The notes under the pieces: model-generated | The model's input: the letters and a program-made list of their open reading frames with translations, nothing else | The model's database searches: none | What the model was told of the DNA's origin: nothing | Assembly: GCF_900089585.1 (NCBI RefSeq) | Contig: NZ_FLRH01000004.1 | Span: forward strand, 1,481,001-1,545,000 | Direction of reading: 5' to 3' | Length of the DNA stretch: 64,000 nt | Source of the DNA: Micromonospora sediminicola | GTDB taxonomy: Bacteria; Actinomycetota; Actinomycetes; Mycobacteriales; Micromonosporaceae | Part shown: piece by piece, positions 42,425 through 51,474 of the stretch | How positions within the stretch are numbered: position 1 is the stretch's first letter | Layout of the letters: each line of letters opens with the position of its first letter | Position numbers and translations under genes: made by a program

Positions 42425-44956
42425 TCAGGAGGCGCCGTCGGCGCGCAGCGGGAAGACGTTGCCCCGCGCGGTGTCGCGCAGCGACCCCAGCACCGCCCCG
42501 ATCTTGTCCGCCGGCATCGGCTTGAAGAAGTGGTAGCCCTGCGCGGCGGTGCATCCCAGTTCGACCAGCGCGGTGCGCTGCTCGGCGGTCTCCACCCCCT
42601 CGGCCACCACCCGCAGCCCCAGCTCGTGGGCGAGCCCGACCGTGGTCCGGACGATCGCCGCCGCCTCCGGCGAGTCGGCCATCCGGATGACGAAGGACCG
42701 GTCCACCTTCAGCTCGTCCACCGGGATCCGGGTGAGGAACGTCAACGAGGAGAAACCGGTGCCGAAGTCGTCGACCGCGAGCTGCACGCCCATCGCCCGC
42801 AGTGTCGCCAGCACCTCGTCGATGATCTCCAGCTCGCTCATCACGACGGTCTCGGTGATCTCCAGGACCAGCCGGTGCGGCGGCACCTGGTGCCGCCGCA
42901 GCGCCTCCTCGATCTCGGCGGGCAGCCGAGGGTCGAGCAGGCTGCGGGCGGACAGGTTCACCGAGATCGGGACGTCCAGCCCCTCCCGCGCCCAGCCGGC
43001 GGCCACCTCCAGCGCCTTGTCCAACACGTAGCGGGTGAAGCTGCCGAGCTGCTCGCTGTTCTCCACCGGGCGGATGAAGTCGGCCGGGCCGAGCCAGCCC
43101 CGGCGCGGGTGCCGCCACCGGATCAACGCCTCCACCCCGGTCGGCCCGCCGGTGGCCAGGTCCACCGCCGGTTGCAGCGCCAGCACCAGCTGGTCGTCGG
43201 TGGCCAGCGCCTCCCGCAGCTCCGCGAGCAACGCCAGGTGGTCGGTGCTCGCCGCGTCGCGGGAGCTGTCGTACGCGGCGACGCTGCCGCCACCCTCCTT
43301 CGCCTGGTACATGGCGATGTCGGCGCGCCGCAACAGCTCGGTCAGGTCGGCGACGCCGGCGTCGGCCACCACCACGCCGACCGCCACCTCGATCGACATC
43401 CGCACCCCGGCCACCTCGGTCGGCGCGGCGAGCCGCTCGGCGACCTCCCGGGCCTGGCGCACCGCGTACGCCAGCGGGGCCGTCCGGTCCTCGACCACCG
43501 GGACCGAGGTGAGCAGCAGGGCGAACTCGTCGCCGCCGAGCCGCCCGAGCAGATCCCCCGGGCGGGTCAAAGCGGCCAGCCGGTTGGCGGTGAGCCGCAG
43601 CAGCTGGTCGCCCGCCGAGTGGCCGAGCGTGTCGTTGACCTCCTTGAACTGGTTCACGTCCAGCAGCAGCAGGGCCACCGGGTGGTCGTGGGCCCGCTGC
43701 CGCAGCGCCTGGTCGCCGCGGGTGAGCAGCGCGGCCCGGTTGAGCAGGCCGGTGAGCTGGTCGTGCACCGCGTCGTACGACGAGCGGGCGGTGACCAGCC
43801 GCAGCTCACGGTGGGTCGCGGCGTCGTGCAGGGCGGCGGCCAGGGCGTCGGAGAAGGCGGCCACGCCGTCCTGTTCCCGGGCGGTGGGCGGGGCCGACCG
43901 GGCGAAGCGCACCCGCAGCCGGCCCACCTCGGCGGGGCCGACGGCGAGCCGCCGGACCAGCTCGTGTTCGCCGGAGCCGCGATCCGCCGAGGGCTCCACC
44001 TCCCGGTCCCGCACCTGCCCACCGAGGTCGGCCCGGTACCGGCGCCAGCGCCCGTCGCCGCGGGCCACGTCGACCTCGACCAGCTCGGCCCCGAACAGGG
44101 TGAGGGCGCCGGTCACGGCGGCGGTCGCCACGCCGCGTTCGTCGAGCTGGTTGAGGGCGGCGGTGGCCTCGGCGAAGGCCCGCCAGGTCCGGCGCTCCTC
44201 GTCGGCCCGGAGCCGGTGCCGGTAGGTCTGCTGCAACAACCACAGCGGGGGCGGCAGGAGCAGCAGCCAGCGCGGGTCGATTTCCAGCATCGCGACCACC
44301 ACCAGGCCGACCGCGACGTTGCCGATGAACATGAGCAGCTTGCCGCGGAGCGCGGCGAGCAGCGGCGGCCCGATCGGGATGCCGTGCCGCAGCGCGAGCG
44401 TGGCGGCGCCCAGCCAGGCGGTGGTGAGCAGGTAGGTCACCGCGCCCGCGCTCAGCGCGAGGGCCAGTTCGGGGGTGGGCGCGGCGAGCAGCGGCCGGCC
44501 GAGGGCGCTCGCGACCGCCGCGGCCAGCGCCGTGGCGGCGGTGAGCGAGGTGGCGATGCGCACCAGCTCCAGCACCGGTCGGCGGTCCGCGACCACTGAC
44601 ATCGTGGTCCAGGCGGCACCGGCGCCGAGCAGCGCGGCGGCCGGCAGCCAGCCGGCGGGGACCAGCCAGAGGCAGACGAGGAGCGCGGCCTCGCCCCAGG
44701 TGATGCTGACCATGCCCGACGGGGCCCGGAACCGGAGCCGGGCGAGCTGGGCCACAGCGAACGCGACGGTGGCGAGGCCGAACCGGGCCGGCCCGGGCAG
44801 GGGGTCGTCCACCGGCAGGTGTGCCGGTACGGCGAGGCCGAGCACCGCGGCCAGCAGCGCGGTGACCGCGACCGCGACGGTCAGCAGCACGACGCTCACC
44901 GGGGTGCCCCGCAGGCCGAGCCGATCGGGTGGCCGGTCGGCCGGTTCGGAGGTCAC
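42425..44956 (-). CDS. Membrane-bound GGDEF-EAL cyclic-di-GMP protein
   Basis: 843 residues. About six transmembrane helices fill residues 20-240, a GAF-like or linker region runs to about 385, then GGDEF and EAL domains. The diguanylate cyclase motif GGDEF is intact at 474-478. The EAL domain has E609-A-L and retains NLSAR, EITE, DDFGTG, KVDRSF, AEGVET and the final GYHFFKP, i.e. all residues expected for phosphodiesterase activity. Both activities could therefore operate and net output depends on the sensor. It is the only c-di-GMP enzyme in the window. Start ATG 44956. Confidence 0.93.
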   Translation of the reverse strand: MTSEPADRPPDRLGLRGTPVSVVLLTVAVAVTALLAAVLGLAVPAHLPVDDPLPGPARFGLATVAFAVAQLARLRFRAPSGMVSITWGEAALLVCLWLVPAGWLPAAALLGAGAAWTTMSVVADRRPVLELVRIATSLTAATALAAAVASALGRPLLAAPTPELALALSAGAVTYLLTTAWLGAATLALRHGIPIGPPLLAALRGKLLMFIGNVAVGLVVVAMLEIDPRWLLLLPPPLWLLQQTYRHRLRADEERRTWRAFAEATAALNQLDERGVATAAVTGALTLFGAELVEVDVARGDGRWRRYRADLGGQVRDREVEPSADRGSGEHELVRRLAVGPAEVGRLRVRFARSAPPTAREQDGVAAFSDALAAALHDAATHRELRLVTARSSYDAVHDQLTGLLNRAALLTRGDQALRQRAHDHPVALLLLDVNQFKEVNDTLGHSAGDQLLRLTANRLAALTRPGDLLGRLGGDEFALLLTSVPVVEDRTAPLAYAVRQAREVAERLAAPTEVAGVRMSIEVAVGVVVADAGVADLTELLRRADIAMYQAKEGGGSVAAYDSSRDAASTDHLALLAELREALATDDQLVLALQPAVDLATGGPTGVEALIRWRHPRRGWLGPADFIRPVENSEQLGSFTRYVLDKALEVAAGWAREGLDVPISVNLSARSLLDPRLPAEIEEALRRHQVPPHRLVLEITETVVMSELEIIDEVLATLRAMGVQLAVDDFGTGFSSLTFLTRIPVDELKVDRSFVIRMADSPEAAAIVRTTVGLAHELGLRVVAEGVETAEQRTALVELGCTAAQGYHFFKPMPADKIGAVLGSLRDTARGNVFPLRADGAS

Positions 44957-45081
44957 GGACCCGCCCCGTCGGCGGGTGCGACCGGGACACGGTCGGGGCC
45001 CGTTGCTGCCCTCGACATCGGCGCCCCCCTTCCGCGCAGGGTCCGGGGCCTGACGGTCCCCCCGGCGGAAGGCTAAGCCAA

Positions 45082-45115
45082 AGCCGGTGGCCGCAACAGG
45101 GGGCGACCACCGGCT
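45082..45115 (-). terminator. Hairpin after the small membrane protein gene
   Basis: AGCCGGTGG (45082-45090) pairs with CCACCGGCT (45107-45115), 22 bases beyond the stop of the minus-strand gene. Confidence 0.5.
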
Positions 45116-45136
45116 CGGGCGTGATTCATGCGGTGT

Positions 45137-45421
45137 TCAGCTGTTTCGGCGCTGCTGGGGGCCGTTGGGAGCACTCGTCGGTGAATCCTGCTCGACGGCC
45201 CCGTCTGTCGGATCGACGACTGCCGAGTCGACCCGGCCCGGCTCGCCCTGCCGCGGGAAGCGGTCGGGCAGGCGGCGCAGGCGGGCGTTCATGTTGCGGA
45301 TGAGCAGGACGGTGACGGTGGCCAGCGCGACGATGAGGAAGAGGCCCATCGGGCCGGCCAGACCACCCGTGCGGGTGTCACCGAAGTTGTTCTCCGCGAG
45401 CACCTGGGCGGTGGTCAGCAT
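45137..45421 (-). CDS. Small single-pass membrane protein next to mca
   Basis: 94 residues with one helix (GPMGLFLIVALATVTVLLIR at about 22-41) and a hydrophilic acidic/Gln tail. No known domain. It lies 48 bases downstream of the mca stop on the same strand. In M. tuberculosis a small membrane protein (Rv1083 from memory) sits next to mca, so it is probably the orthologue and a conserved neighbour of mycothiol detoxification. Confidence 0.78.
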   Translation of the reverse strand: MLTTAQVLAENNFGDTRTGGLAGPMGLFLIVALATVTVLLIRNMNARLRRLPDRFPRQGEPGRVDSAVVDPTDGAVEQDSPTSAPNGPQQRRNS

Positions 45422-45469
45422 GGTGTTCCTCCGATGTGCGGCTGACGACCAGGGTAGCCCGCGCCGATG

Positions 45470-46351
45470 TCAGTGGGCACGGCACGTCTCGCGCACCCCG
45501 GCGAAGAGGTCGGACTCGGGGAGCGGGCTGTCCACCAGCGAGCGGGCGAGCTGGAAGTCCTCCGTCGGCCAGGCGCGCTGCTGGAGATCCATCGGCACCT
45601 GGAACCAGAACCCGTCCGGGTCGATCTGGGTGGCGTGGGCGCGCAGCGCGTCGTCGCGGACCGGGAAGTAGGCGGCGCAGTCGACCCGGGTGGTGATGCG
45701 CTCCCCCTTGTCGGGGCGCTCCTCCCAGCGCTTCATCCACTCGCCGTAGGGCGACTCCAGGCCCGCGGCGAGCATCGCCTCGTGCAGGCCCATGATCTTG
45801 GCCCGGGAGAAGCCCACGTCGTAGTAGAGCTTCAGCGGCTGCCACGGCTCGCCCAGCTCCGGGTGGCGCTCCGGGTCGCCGGCCGCCTCGAACGCCGCCA
45901 CGGTGACCTTGTGGGTCATGATGTGGTCCGGGTGCGGGTAGCCGCCCTCCTCGTCGTACGTGGTGACCACGTGCGGGCGGAACTGGCGCATCAGCCGCAC
46001 CAGCGGCGCGGCGGCGACCTCCACCTCCTGCAGCGCGAAGCAGCCCTCGGGCAGCGGCGGCAGCGGGTCGCCCTCGGGCAGACCGGAGTCGACGAAGCCG
46101 AGCCAGGCCTGCTCGACGCCGAGGACGGCGCGGGCGGCGTCCATCTCGGCGCGACGGATGTCGCCGATGTTGGCCCACACGTCGGGGCGGTCCATCTTGG
46201 GGTTCAGCACGCTGCCCCGCTCGCCACCGGTGCAGGTGACGACCAGGACATCCACCCCCTCGGCGACGTATTTCGCCATGGTGGCGGCGCCCTTGCTCGA
46301 CTCGTCGTCGGGATGGGCGTGCACCGCCATGAGACGCAGCTGTTCTGCCAC
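45470..46351 (-). CDS. mca: Mycothiol S-conjugate amidase
   Basis: 293 residues, zinc amidase of the LmbE/PIG-L fold. It cleaves mycothiol S-conjugates to a mercapturic acid and GlcN-inositol, detoxifying electrophiles in the cytoplasm. The zinc motif HAHPDDESSKG is at residues 11-21, and the third ligand is in YPHPDHIMTH near 143. The sequence CTGGERGSVLNP fits Mca/MshB, and length plus the C-terminal QQRAWPTEDFQLARSLV favour Mca over MshB. GTG 46351 starts MAEQLRLMAVHAH with GGAG upstream. It is divergent from the DUF4307 gene. Confidence 0.93.
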   Translation of the reverse strand: MAEQLRLMAVHAHPDDESSKGAATMAKYVAEGVDVLVVTCTGGERGSVLNPKMDRPDVWANIGDIRRAEMDAARAVLGVEQAWLGFVDSGLPEGDPLPPLPEGCFALQEVEVAAAPLVRLMRQFRPHVVTTYDEEGGYPHPDHIMTHKVTVAAFEAAGDPERHPELGEPWQPLKLYYDVGFSRAKIMGLHEAMLAAGLESPYGEWMKRWEERPDKGERITTRVDCAAYFPVRDDALRAHATQIDPDGFWFQVPMDLQQRAWPTEDFQLARSLVDSPLPESDLFAGVRETCRAH

Positions 46352-46596
46352 CTTCGGCGCTCCTCGTCTGTGCCGGCCGGACGACCCGCCCAGGGCCGAC
46401 CGGCTGACCTGCCGGAATCTCCCCCCGCGCCCGCGAAAGCCCCCGTGCTGGCACGTCGGGACCGCTGCCGGAGTGGCCGGGACCACCCTGGCCGGTCGAG
46501 GCCGACCTGCCATCCTTGACTCAGCGCCGGGCTGGGAAGATGGACCTAGCCATTCTTGCCGATGCCGCCGACAACAACGCCAGGAGATACCCGCCG

Positions 46597-47031
46597 GTGA
46601 GCGAGACGCACGCCACAGTCACACCGGGTACGCCGGTCTTCCCGCCCGGCCGGTACGGCCGACGCCGGGAGCCGGGACGCCGCCGACCGCTCCTGCTCGC
46701 CCTGACGGTGACCGTCCTGCTGGCCGTCCTCGGGCTGGCCGCCGCGAAGCTCTACAGCCAGTACGGCGACCCCGAGTACCAGGGCGAGATGATCAGCTAC
46801 ACCGGGATCACCGACTCCCGCGTGGTGGTCGACTTCCGGGTCACCGTGCCACCCGGCGGCTCGGCGACCTGCCTGCTGCGGGCCCGCTCGCACGACGGCG
46901 CCGAGGTGGGCCACGTCGAGGCCACCGTGACCGCCGAGTCCGGCCAGCGGCACGTCCGAGCCCGACAGGAGGTGCCCACCAGCGCCCGGCCGTTCATCGG
47001 CGAGGTGCTGCGCTGCCGACCGACCGGCTGA
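46597..47031 (+). CDS. DUF4307 family membrane protein
   Basis: 144 residues. The N-terminus is basic, a single helix LLALTVTVLLAVLGLAAAKLY is at about 35-55, and an extracytoplasmic domain follows (YGDPEYQGEMISYTGITDSR, VVVDFRVTVPPGGSATC). It matches DUF4307, an actinobacterial family always found beside mca/greA. GTG 46597 is preceded by AGGAG at good spacing; longer frames start in a region with no ribosome site. Function unknown. Confidence 0.85.
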   Translation: MSETHATVTPGTPVFPPGRYGRRREPGRRRPLLLALTVTVLLAVLGLAAAKLYSQYGDPEYQGEMISYTGITDSRVVVDFRVTVPPGGSATCLLRARSHDGAEVGHVEATVTAESGQRHVRARQEVPTSARPFIGEVLRCRPTG

Positions 47032-47178
47032 GCCGGAGCACCGGCGAGCTGCCGGAACACGCGTACCCCGGGTCCCGCGACCGGCACCCGGGGTGATCGA
47101 CCACACCTCGACCGGCACCGCACTGGTAACTTGGTAGTTCACCTGTCAGCCAGTCCGCACCAACCGAGGAGATCGCCT

Positions 47179-47679
47179 GTGTCCACCAACGGAAACGAGG
47201 CGCCCGCCACCTGGCTGTCCCAGGACGCTTACGACCGCCTGCAGGCCGAGCTCGACGAGATGATCGCCAACCGGCCGGTCATCGCCGCCGAGATCAACGC
47301 CCGGCGCGAGGAGGGCGACCTGCGGGAGAACGGTGGCTACCACGCCGCCCGCGAGGAGCAGGGCAAGGCCGAGGGGCGCATCCTCTATCTCAAGGAGCTG
47401 CTGCGCACCGCCAAGGTCGGTGAGGCTCCGGCCGCCGACGTGGTCTCGCCCGGCATGGTCGTCACCATCTACTTCGACGACGACGCCGACGACACCGAGA
47501 CGTTCCTGCTCGGCTCCCGGGAGATCGCCTCCACCACCGACCTCACCGTCTACAGCCCCGAGTCCGCGCTCGGCAAGGCGATCCTCGGCGGCAAGGCGGG
47601 CCAGACCTGCACCTACACGGCCCCCAGCGGCGCCGACATCAAGGTGACCGTCGTGTCCTTCGAGCCCTACTCGGGCTGA
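47179..47679 (+). CDS. greA: Transcription elongation factor GreA
   Basis: 166 residues. The N-terminal coiled coil (about 10-85; TWLSQDAYDRLQAELDEMIA, then INARREEGDLRENGGYHAAR with the acidic tip residues) enters the RNA polymerase secondary channel to stimulate cleavage of backtracked RNA. The C-terminal FKBP-like domain begins near 88. GTG 47179 follows GAGGAGA. The mca-DUF4307-greA order is conserved in actinobacteria. A hairpin follows at 47768. Confidence 0.95.
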   Translation: MSTNGNEAPATWLSQDAYDRLQAELDEMIANRPVIAAEINARREEGDLRENGGYHAAREEQGKAEGRILYLKELLRTAKVGEAPAADVVSPGMVVTIYFDDDADDTETFLLGSREIASTTDLTVYSPESALGKAILGGKAGQTCTYTAPSGADIKVTVVSFEPYSG

Positions 47680-47767
47680 CCGCCCTCCGGACCCGCGCCG
47701 GACGGCTCGGGTCCCGACCCGACCGAGGCTGACAGGCTCCTCGGGCCCCGAGCCACACCCACCCGTT

Positions 47768-47796
47768 CGCCCCGACCGGATCATCCGGCCGGGGCG
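47768..47796. terminator. Bidirectional hairpin between greA and ilvA
   Basis: CGCCCCGACCGGA (47768-47780) pairs with TCCGGCCGGGGCG (47784-47796) with one mismatch and a TCA loop. Confidence 0.7.
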
Positions 47797-47804
47797 TTCG
47801 CGGT

Positions 47805-49025
47805 TCACCCCTCGCCGGCGAAGACCACCTGATAGCCGCTGGCCCGCAACGCGCTGATCAGCGTGTCCGAGTGCTCCACCCCCCGGGTCTCCACGGACAG
47901 CGCCACCTCCACCTCGCCCAGCCGCAGGTGCGGGTTGGCCCGCTGGTGCACCACGTCCACCACGTTGGCCCGGTGCTCGGCGATCTCGCCGAGCAGCGAG
48001 GCGAGCTGACCGGGCCGGTCCACGCACCGCACGGTGATCCGCAGGAAGCGGCCGGCCGCGGCCAGGCCGTGCTCGATCACCCGCAGCATCAGCAGCGGAT
48101 CGATGTTGCCGCCGGAGAGGACCGCGACCACCGGCGGGGTCACCTCCACCGCGCCGGCCAGGAGCGCCGCCACGCCGACCGCCCCGGCCGGCTCCACCAC
48201 CTGCTTGCCGCGCTCCAGCAGCATCAGCAGCGCGCGGGAGATGTCCTCCTCGGAGACCGTGACCACGTCGTCGACGAGCTTGCGGACGTGGGTGAACGTC
48301 AGCTCACCGGGCCGCCCGACGGCGATCCCGTCGGCGATCGTCGCGAACGAGGGCAGCCGGACCGGTTCGCCGGCCCGCAGCGAGGGCGGGAAGGCGGCGG
48401 CGCTCGCCGCCTGCACCCCGATCACCCGTACGTCGGGACGCAGCGCCTTGGCCGCCACCGCCATGCCCGACACCAGCCCGCCACCGCCCACCCCGGTCAC
48501 GATGGTGCGCACGTCCGGGCACTGTTCGAGCAGTTCCAGCGCCACCGTGCCCTGACCGGCGATGACGTCCGGGTGGTCGAACGGGTGGATGAACACCGCA
48601 CCGGTCCGCTCGGCGAAGGTCTGGGCCGCGATCAGCGACTCGTCCACCGTGTTGCCGACCAGCTCGATCTGCGCGCCGTACCCCTTGGTCGCGGCGACCT
48701 TCGGCAGCGGCGCGTTCACCGGCATGAAGACGGTGGCGTGCGTGCCGACCAGACCGGCGGCGAGCGCCACCCCCTGGGCGTGGTTGCCGGCGCTGGCCGC
48801 CACCACGCCCCGGGCCCGCTCGTCGGCGGAGAGCCGGGAGATCCGCACGTACGCGCCCCGCACCTTGTACGAGCCGGCGCGCTGCATGTTCTCGCACTTG
48901 AGCCAGACCGGCCCGCCGAGCGCGGCGCTGAGCGGACGGGACGGCTCCAGCGGCGTGGTGCGGGTGACGCCGGCGAGCAGCTCCCGCGCGGCCTGTACGT
49001 CGGCGAGACCGACCAGTTCCGTCAT
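47805..49025 (-). CDS. ilvA: Threonine ammonia-lyase with single ACT domain
   Basis: 406 residues. PLP enzyme deaminating threonine to 2-oxobutyrate. The cofactor lysine is K54 in AGSYKVRGAYVR, and the phosphate loop is VTGVGGGGLVSGM. The C-terminal ~80 residues (RITVRCVDRPGQLASLLGEI onward) form one ACT domain, as in short allosteric or catabolic types. ATG 49025 overlaps the stop of the DUF4328 gene by four bases, tying it to that gene and the amidase/metB genes upstream. It may serve isoleucine synthesis or amino-acid catabolism. Confidence 0.93.
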   Translation of the reverse strand: MTELVGLADVQAARELLAGVTRTTPLEPSRPLSAALGGPVWLKCENMQRAGSYKVRGAYVRISRLSADERARGVVAASAGNHAQGVALAAGLVGTHATVFMPVNAPLPKVAATKGYGAQIELVGNTVDESLIAAQTFAERTGAVFIHPFDHPDVIAGQGTVALELLEQCPDVRTIVTGVGGGGLVSGMAVAAKALRPDVRVIGVQAASAAAFPPSLRAGEPVRLPSFATIADGIAVGRPGELTFTHVRKLVDDVVTVSEEDISRALLMLLERGKQVVEPAGAVGVAALLAGAVEVTPPVVAVLSGGNIDPLLMLRVIEHGLAAAGRFLRITVRCVDRPGQLASLLGEIAEHRANVVDVVHQRANPHLRLGEVEVALSVETRGVEHSDTLISALRASGYQVVFAGEG

Positions 49026-49993
49026 GCCCCGATCGTGCCACCCGCCCCGGCCGGAGGCGGCGGCGACGTCACCGACGGCGCGTCCGGTCCGGCGGCCGCC
49101 GGCGCGGGCGCGGCGGAAGCGGACCCGGGACCGGCCACCGGTGCGGGACCCGCGGGCGCGGCCGGCGCGGGCGCGGCCGGCGCGGGCGCGGCCGTGCCGG
49201 GCGCGGGCCAGCCGGGGTGGCCCGGCCAGGCGGGCACGGCACGGGCGAGGCGGTCCTGCTGGGCGGCCGAGATCCGGCGGACCAGCACGACGAACGAGAT
49301 GCCGGCGACCAGGCAGGCCACCGACAGCAGCAGCCGGCCGCCGAGCGCGTCCTGGTAGTAGCGGACGTAGCTGCCGTACTCCACGTCGTTCTGCGGCCAC
49401 TCGGTCAGCCGCGAGTACCGCTGGTCGTCGCCGCGGCTGACCAAACGGTCGCCGACCGAGAAGACGAGCCAGGCGGCCCACCAGACGCCGACCAGGGCCG
49501 GCGTGGTGCGCCGGAGCAGGCTGTCCCGGGCGATGTTCGCGACCACCCGGGCCGGGACCACGAAGTTGGCGAACGGCACCAGCCAGCCGGCGATCGCCCA
49601 GCCCGGGCCGAGGCTCGGCAGGGCGCCCGCGAACGCGTCGGTGTTCTTCCGCGCCCGCCAGGTCCAGATGATGACCAGCACCGCCGCGGTCAGGAGGGCC
49701 AGCAGGTAGGGCAGCCCGAGCAGCAGTTCGGCGACCGCCGCGCCCAGCAGCAGGTCCCGGTCACCCTGCTCGGCCGCCGTGCGGGCCATCCGCGCGCCGA
49801 CCAGCGGGAACAGCGCGCCCGGCAGGTAGAGCACGGTGGCCGCGCCGACCGCGACCGCCGCGGCGGTGCCGAGGCCACGGACCGGGTACGTGGGCACGCC
49901 GGGCAGCACCGGCGGCTGACCGAACGGCGTACCGCAACGCTGGCAGTCGGGGTCGACCGGGGACGCGACGTCCCCGCAGGTCTGGCAGTGCAT
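49022..49993 (-). CDS. DUF4328 membrane protein with zinc ribbon
   Basis: 323 residues. An N-terminal zinc ribbon (C3, C6, C17, C20; MHCQTCGDVASPVDPDCQRC) precedes about five helices. The family core LGPGWAIAGWLVPFANFVVP follows TWRARKNTDAF. A Pro/Ala-rich tail of about 70 residues ends the protein. Function unknown. The stop overlaps the ilvA start (ATGA), an unusual coupling for a membrane protein. Confidence 0.85.
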   Translation of the reverse strand: MHCQTCGDVASPVDPDCQRCGTPFGQPPVLPGVPTYPVRGLGTAAAVAVGAATVLYLPGALFPLVGARMARTAAEQGDRDLLLGAAVAELLLGLPYLLALLTAAVLVIIWTWRARKNTDAFAGALPSLGPGWAIAGWLVPFANFVVPARVVANIARDSLLRRTTPALVGVWWAAWLVFSVGDRLVSRGDDQRYSRLTEWPQNDVEYGSYVRYYQDALGGRLLLSVACLVAGISFVVLVRRISAAQQDRLARAVPAWPGHPGWPAPGTAAPAPAAPAPAAPAGPAPVAGPGSASAAPAPAAAGPDAPSVTSPPPPAGAGGTIGA

Positions 49994-50045
49994 CGGGGAC
50001 CGTCCGGAAGGGTGTGCGCGACAGGGGTGCGCACACGTTAGACGA

Positions 50046-51452
50046 TCATGCGGTGGCCGGCGACCCCGTACCGACCCGGGGATAGCCGGGAGCGTGCCGC
50101 GTCCACGGCGCCTGCATCTCGAACTGCCCGGCCACGCCGAGCAGCAGCAGCTCCGAGCCGGGCGGGCCGACGAACTGCACGCCGACCGGCAACCCGTCCG
50201 GGCGGCGGCCGACCGGCACCACGATCGACGGCAGGCCGGCGATGTTCCACGGCGCGGCGTACGGGGCGTACCGGATGTTCGTCGACATGTTCGCCAGCCA
50301 GGAGCGGCCGGACCAGCCGGCGGCCTGCGGCGGCGGCCCGGCCAGCGCCGGGGTGAGCAGCAGGTCGACCGAGTGGTCGGCGAAGAACTGCACCGACCGC
50401 TCGCGCCAGGCCGTCCGGTCGGACTCCCGGACGTACCCCCGGCGCTGCGCCCACTCCCCCAGCGCGACGTGCCGGCGGCTGCGCCGCTGGAGCTGGCGCG
50501 GCGCCACCCCGGCGGCCCGCACGTCCGCCGCGGCGGCCGCGAACCAGGTGGCGATGCCCTGGAGGCCGAGCCGGGTCGGGTAGACCGGGTCGGCGGGAAC
50601 GGTGTCGTGCCCGGCGGCGGCCAGCAGCCGGCCGGCCGCGGCGACCGCGTCCCGGTTCGGCGCGTCCGGCGAGACGCCGCGCACCGGGGAGCGCAGCGAC
50701 ACGCCCACCCGCAGCCGCGGCGGCGGGACCAGCCGGTCCGGCCGGCGGCCGGCCAGCACCGAGAAACCGACCACCGCGTCGGCGACCGTCCCGGTCAGCA
50801 TGCCGTGCTCGGTGAGGCCGAACCAGTCGTCCGCGCCGAGCTGGCAGGGCACCACACCCCGGCCGGGCTTGAGACCGACCAGGCCGCAGCAGGCCGCCGG
50901 GATGCGGATCGAGCCGAGACCGTCGTTGCCGTGGGCCATCGGCACCAGCCCGGCGGCCACCGCGGCGGCCGCGCCGCCGGAGGAGCCGCCGGGGGTACGC
51001 GACAGGTCCCACGGGTTACGGGTCACGCCGGTGTCGTCGTCGGTGAGGGCCCACAGGCCCAGCTCCGGCATCCGGGTCACGCCGAGGATCACCGCGCCCG
51101 CGCCCCGCAGCCGGCGGACCACCTCGTGGTCGGCCTCCGCCACCTCGGTACGCATCGCGGCCGACCCGTTCCAGGTGGGCAGCCCGGCGACCGGCGTGTT
51201 CTCCTTGACCGCGACCGGCACCCCGGCCAGCGGCAGGTCGGCCAGTTCCTCCTGCTCGTCGACCTTCTCCGCCTCGGTGATCGCCTCGCCGCCGCGTACC
51301 GTGCGGAACGCGGCCAGCTCGGCGTCGACTCGGGCGGCGTGGTCGAGGTGGTCGGCCACCACCTGCGTGGCGGAGACGTCACCACGGCGGACCGCACGGG
51401 CGATCTGCTTCGCGGTCGCCCCGACCCAGGTCGTCGGCAAGATGTCCGGCAC
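50046..51452 (-). CDS. Amidase (amidase signature family)
   Basis: 468 residues. The Ser-cisSer-Lys triad is visible: lysine in VAVKENTPVAG, cis-serine in TPGGSSGGAAAAVAAGLVPM and nucleophile serine in GLGSIRIPAACCGL. It hydrolyses an amide or aryl-acyl amide of unknown identity in the cytoplasm. GTG 51452 (MPDILPTTWVG) is preferred because GGGGAGG lies six bases upstream; GTG 51458 is within reach. It follows metB by 22 bases and precedes DUF4328 by 52 bases. Confidence 0.88.
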   Translation of the reverse strand: MPDILPTTWVGATAKQIARAVRRGDVSATQVVADHLDHAARVDAELAAFRTVRGGEAITEAEKVDEQEELADLPLAGVPVAVKENTPVAGLPTWNGSAAMRTEVAEADHEVVRRLRGAGAVILGVTRMPELGLWALTDDDTGVTRNPWDLSRTPGGSSGGAAAAVAAGLVPMAHGNDGLGSIRIPAACCGLVGLKPGRGVVPCQLGADDWFGLTEHGMLTGTVADAVVGFSVLAGRRPDRLVPPPRLRVGVSLRSPVRGVSPDAPNRDAVAAAGRLLAAAGHDTVPADPVYPTRLGLQGIATWFAAAAADVRAAGVAPRQLQRRSRRHVALGEWAQRRGYVRESDRTAWRERSVQFFADHSVDLLLTPALAGPPPQAAGWSGRSWLANMSTNIRYAPYAAPWNIAGLPSIVVPVGRRPDGLPVGVQFVGPPGSELLLLGVAGQFEMQAPWTRHAPGYPRVGTGSPATA

Positions 51453-51474
51453 TGCCACCCTCCCCGTCCAGCGG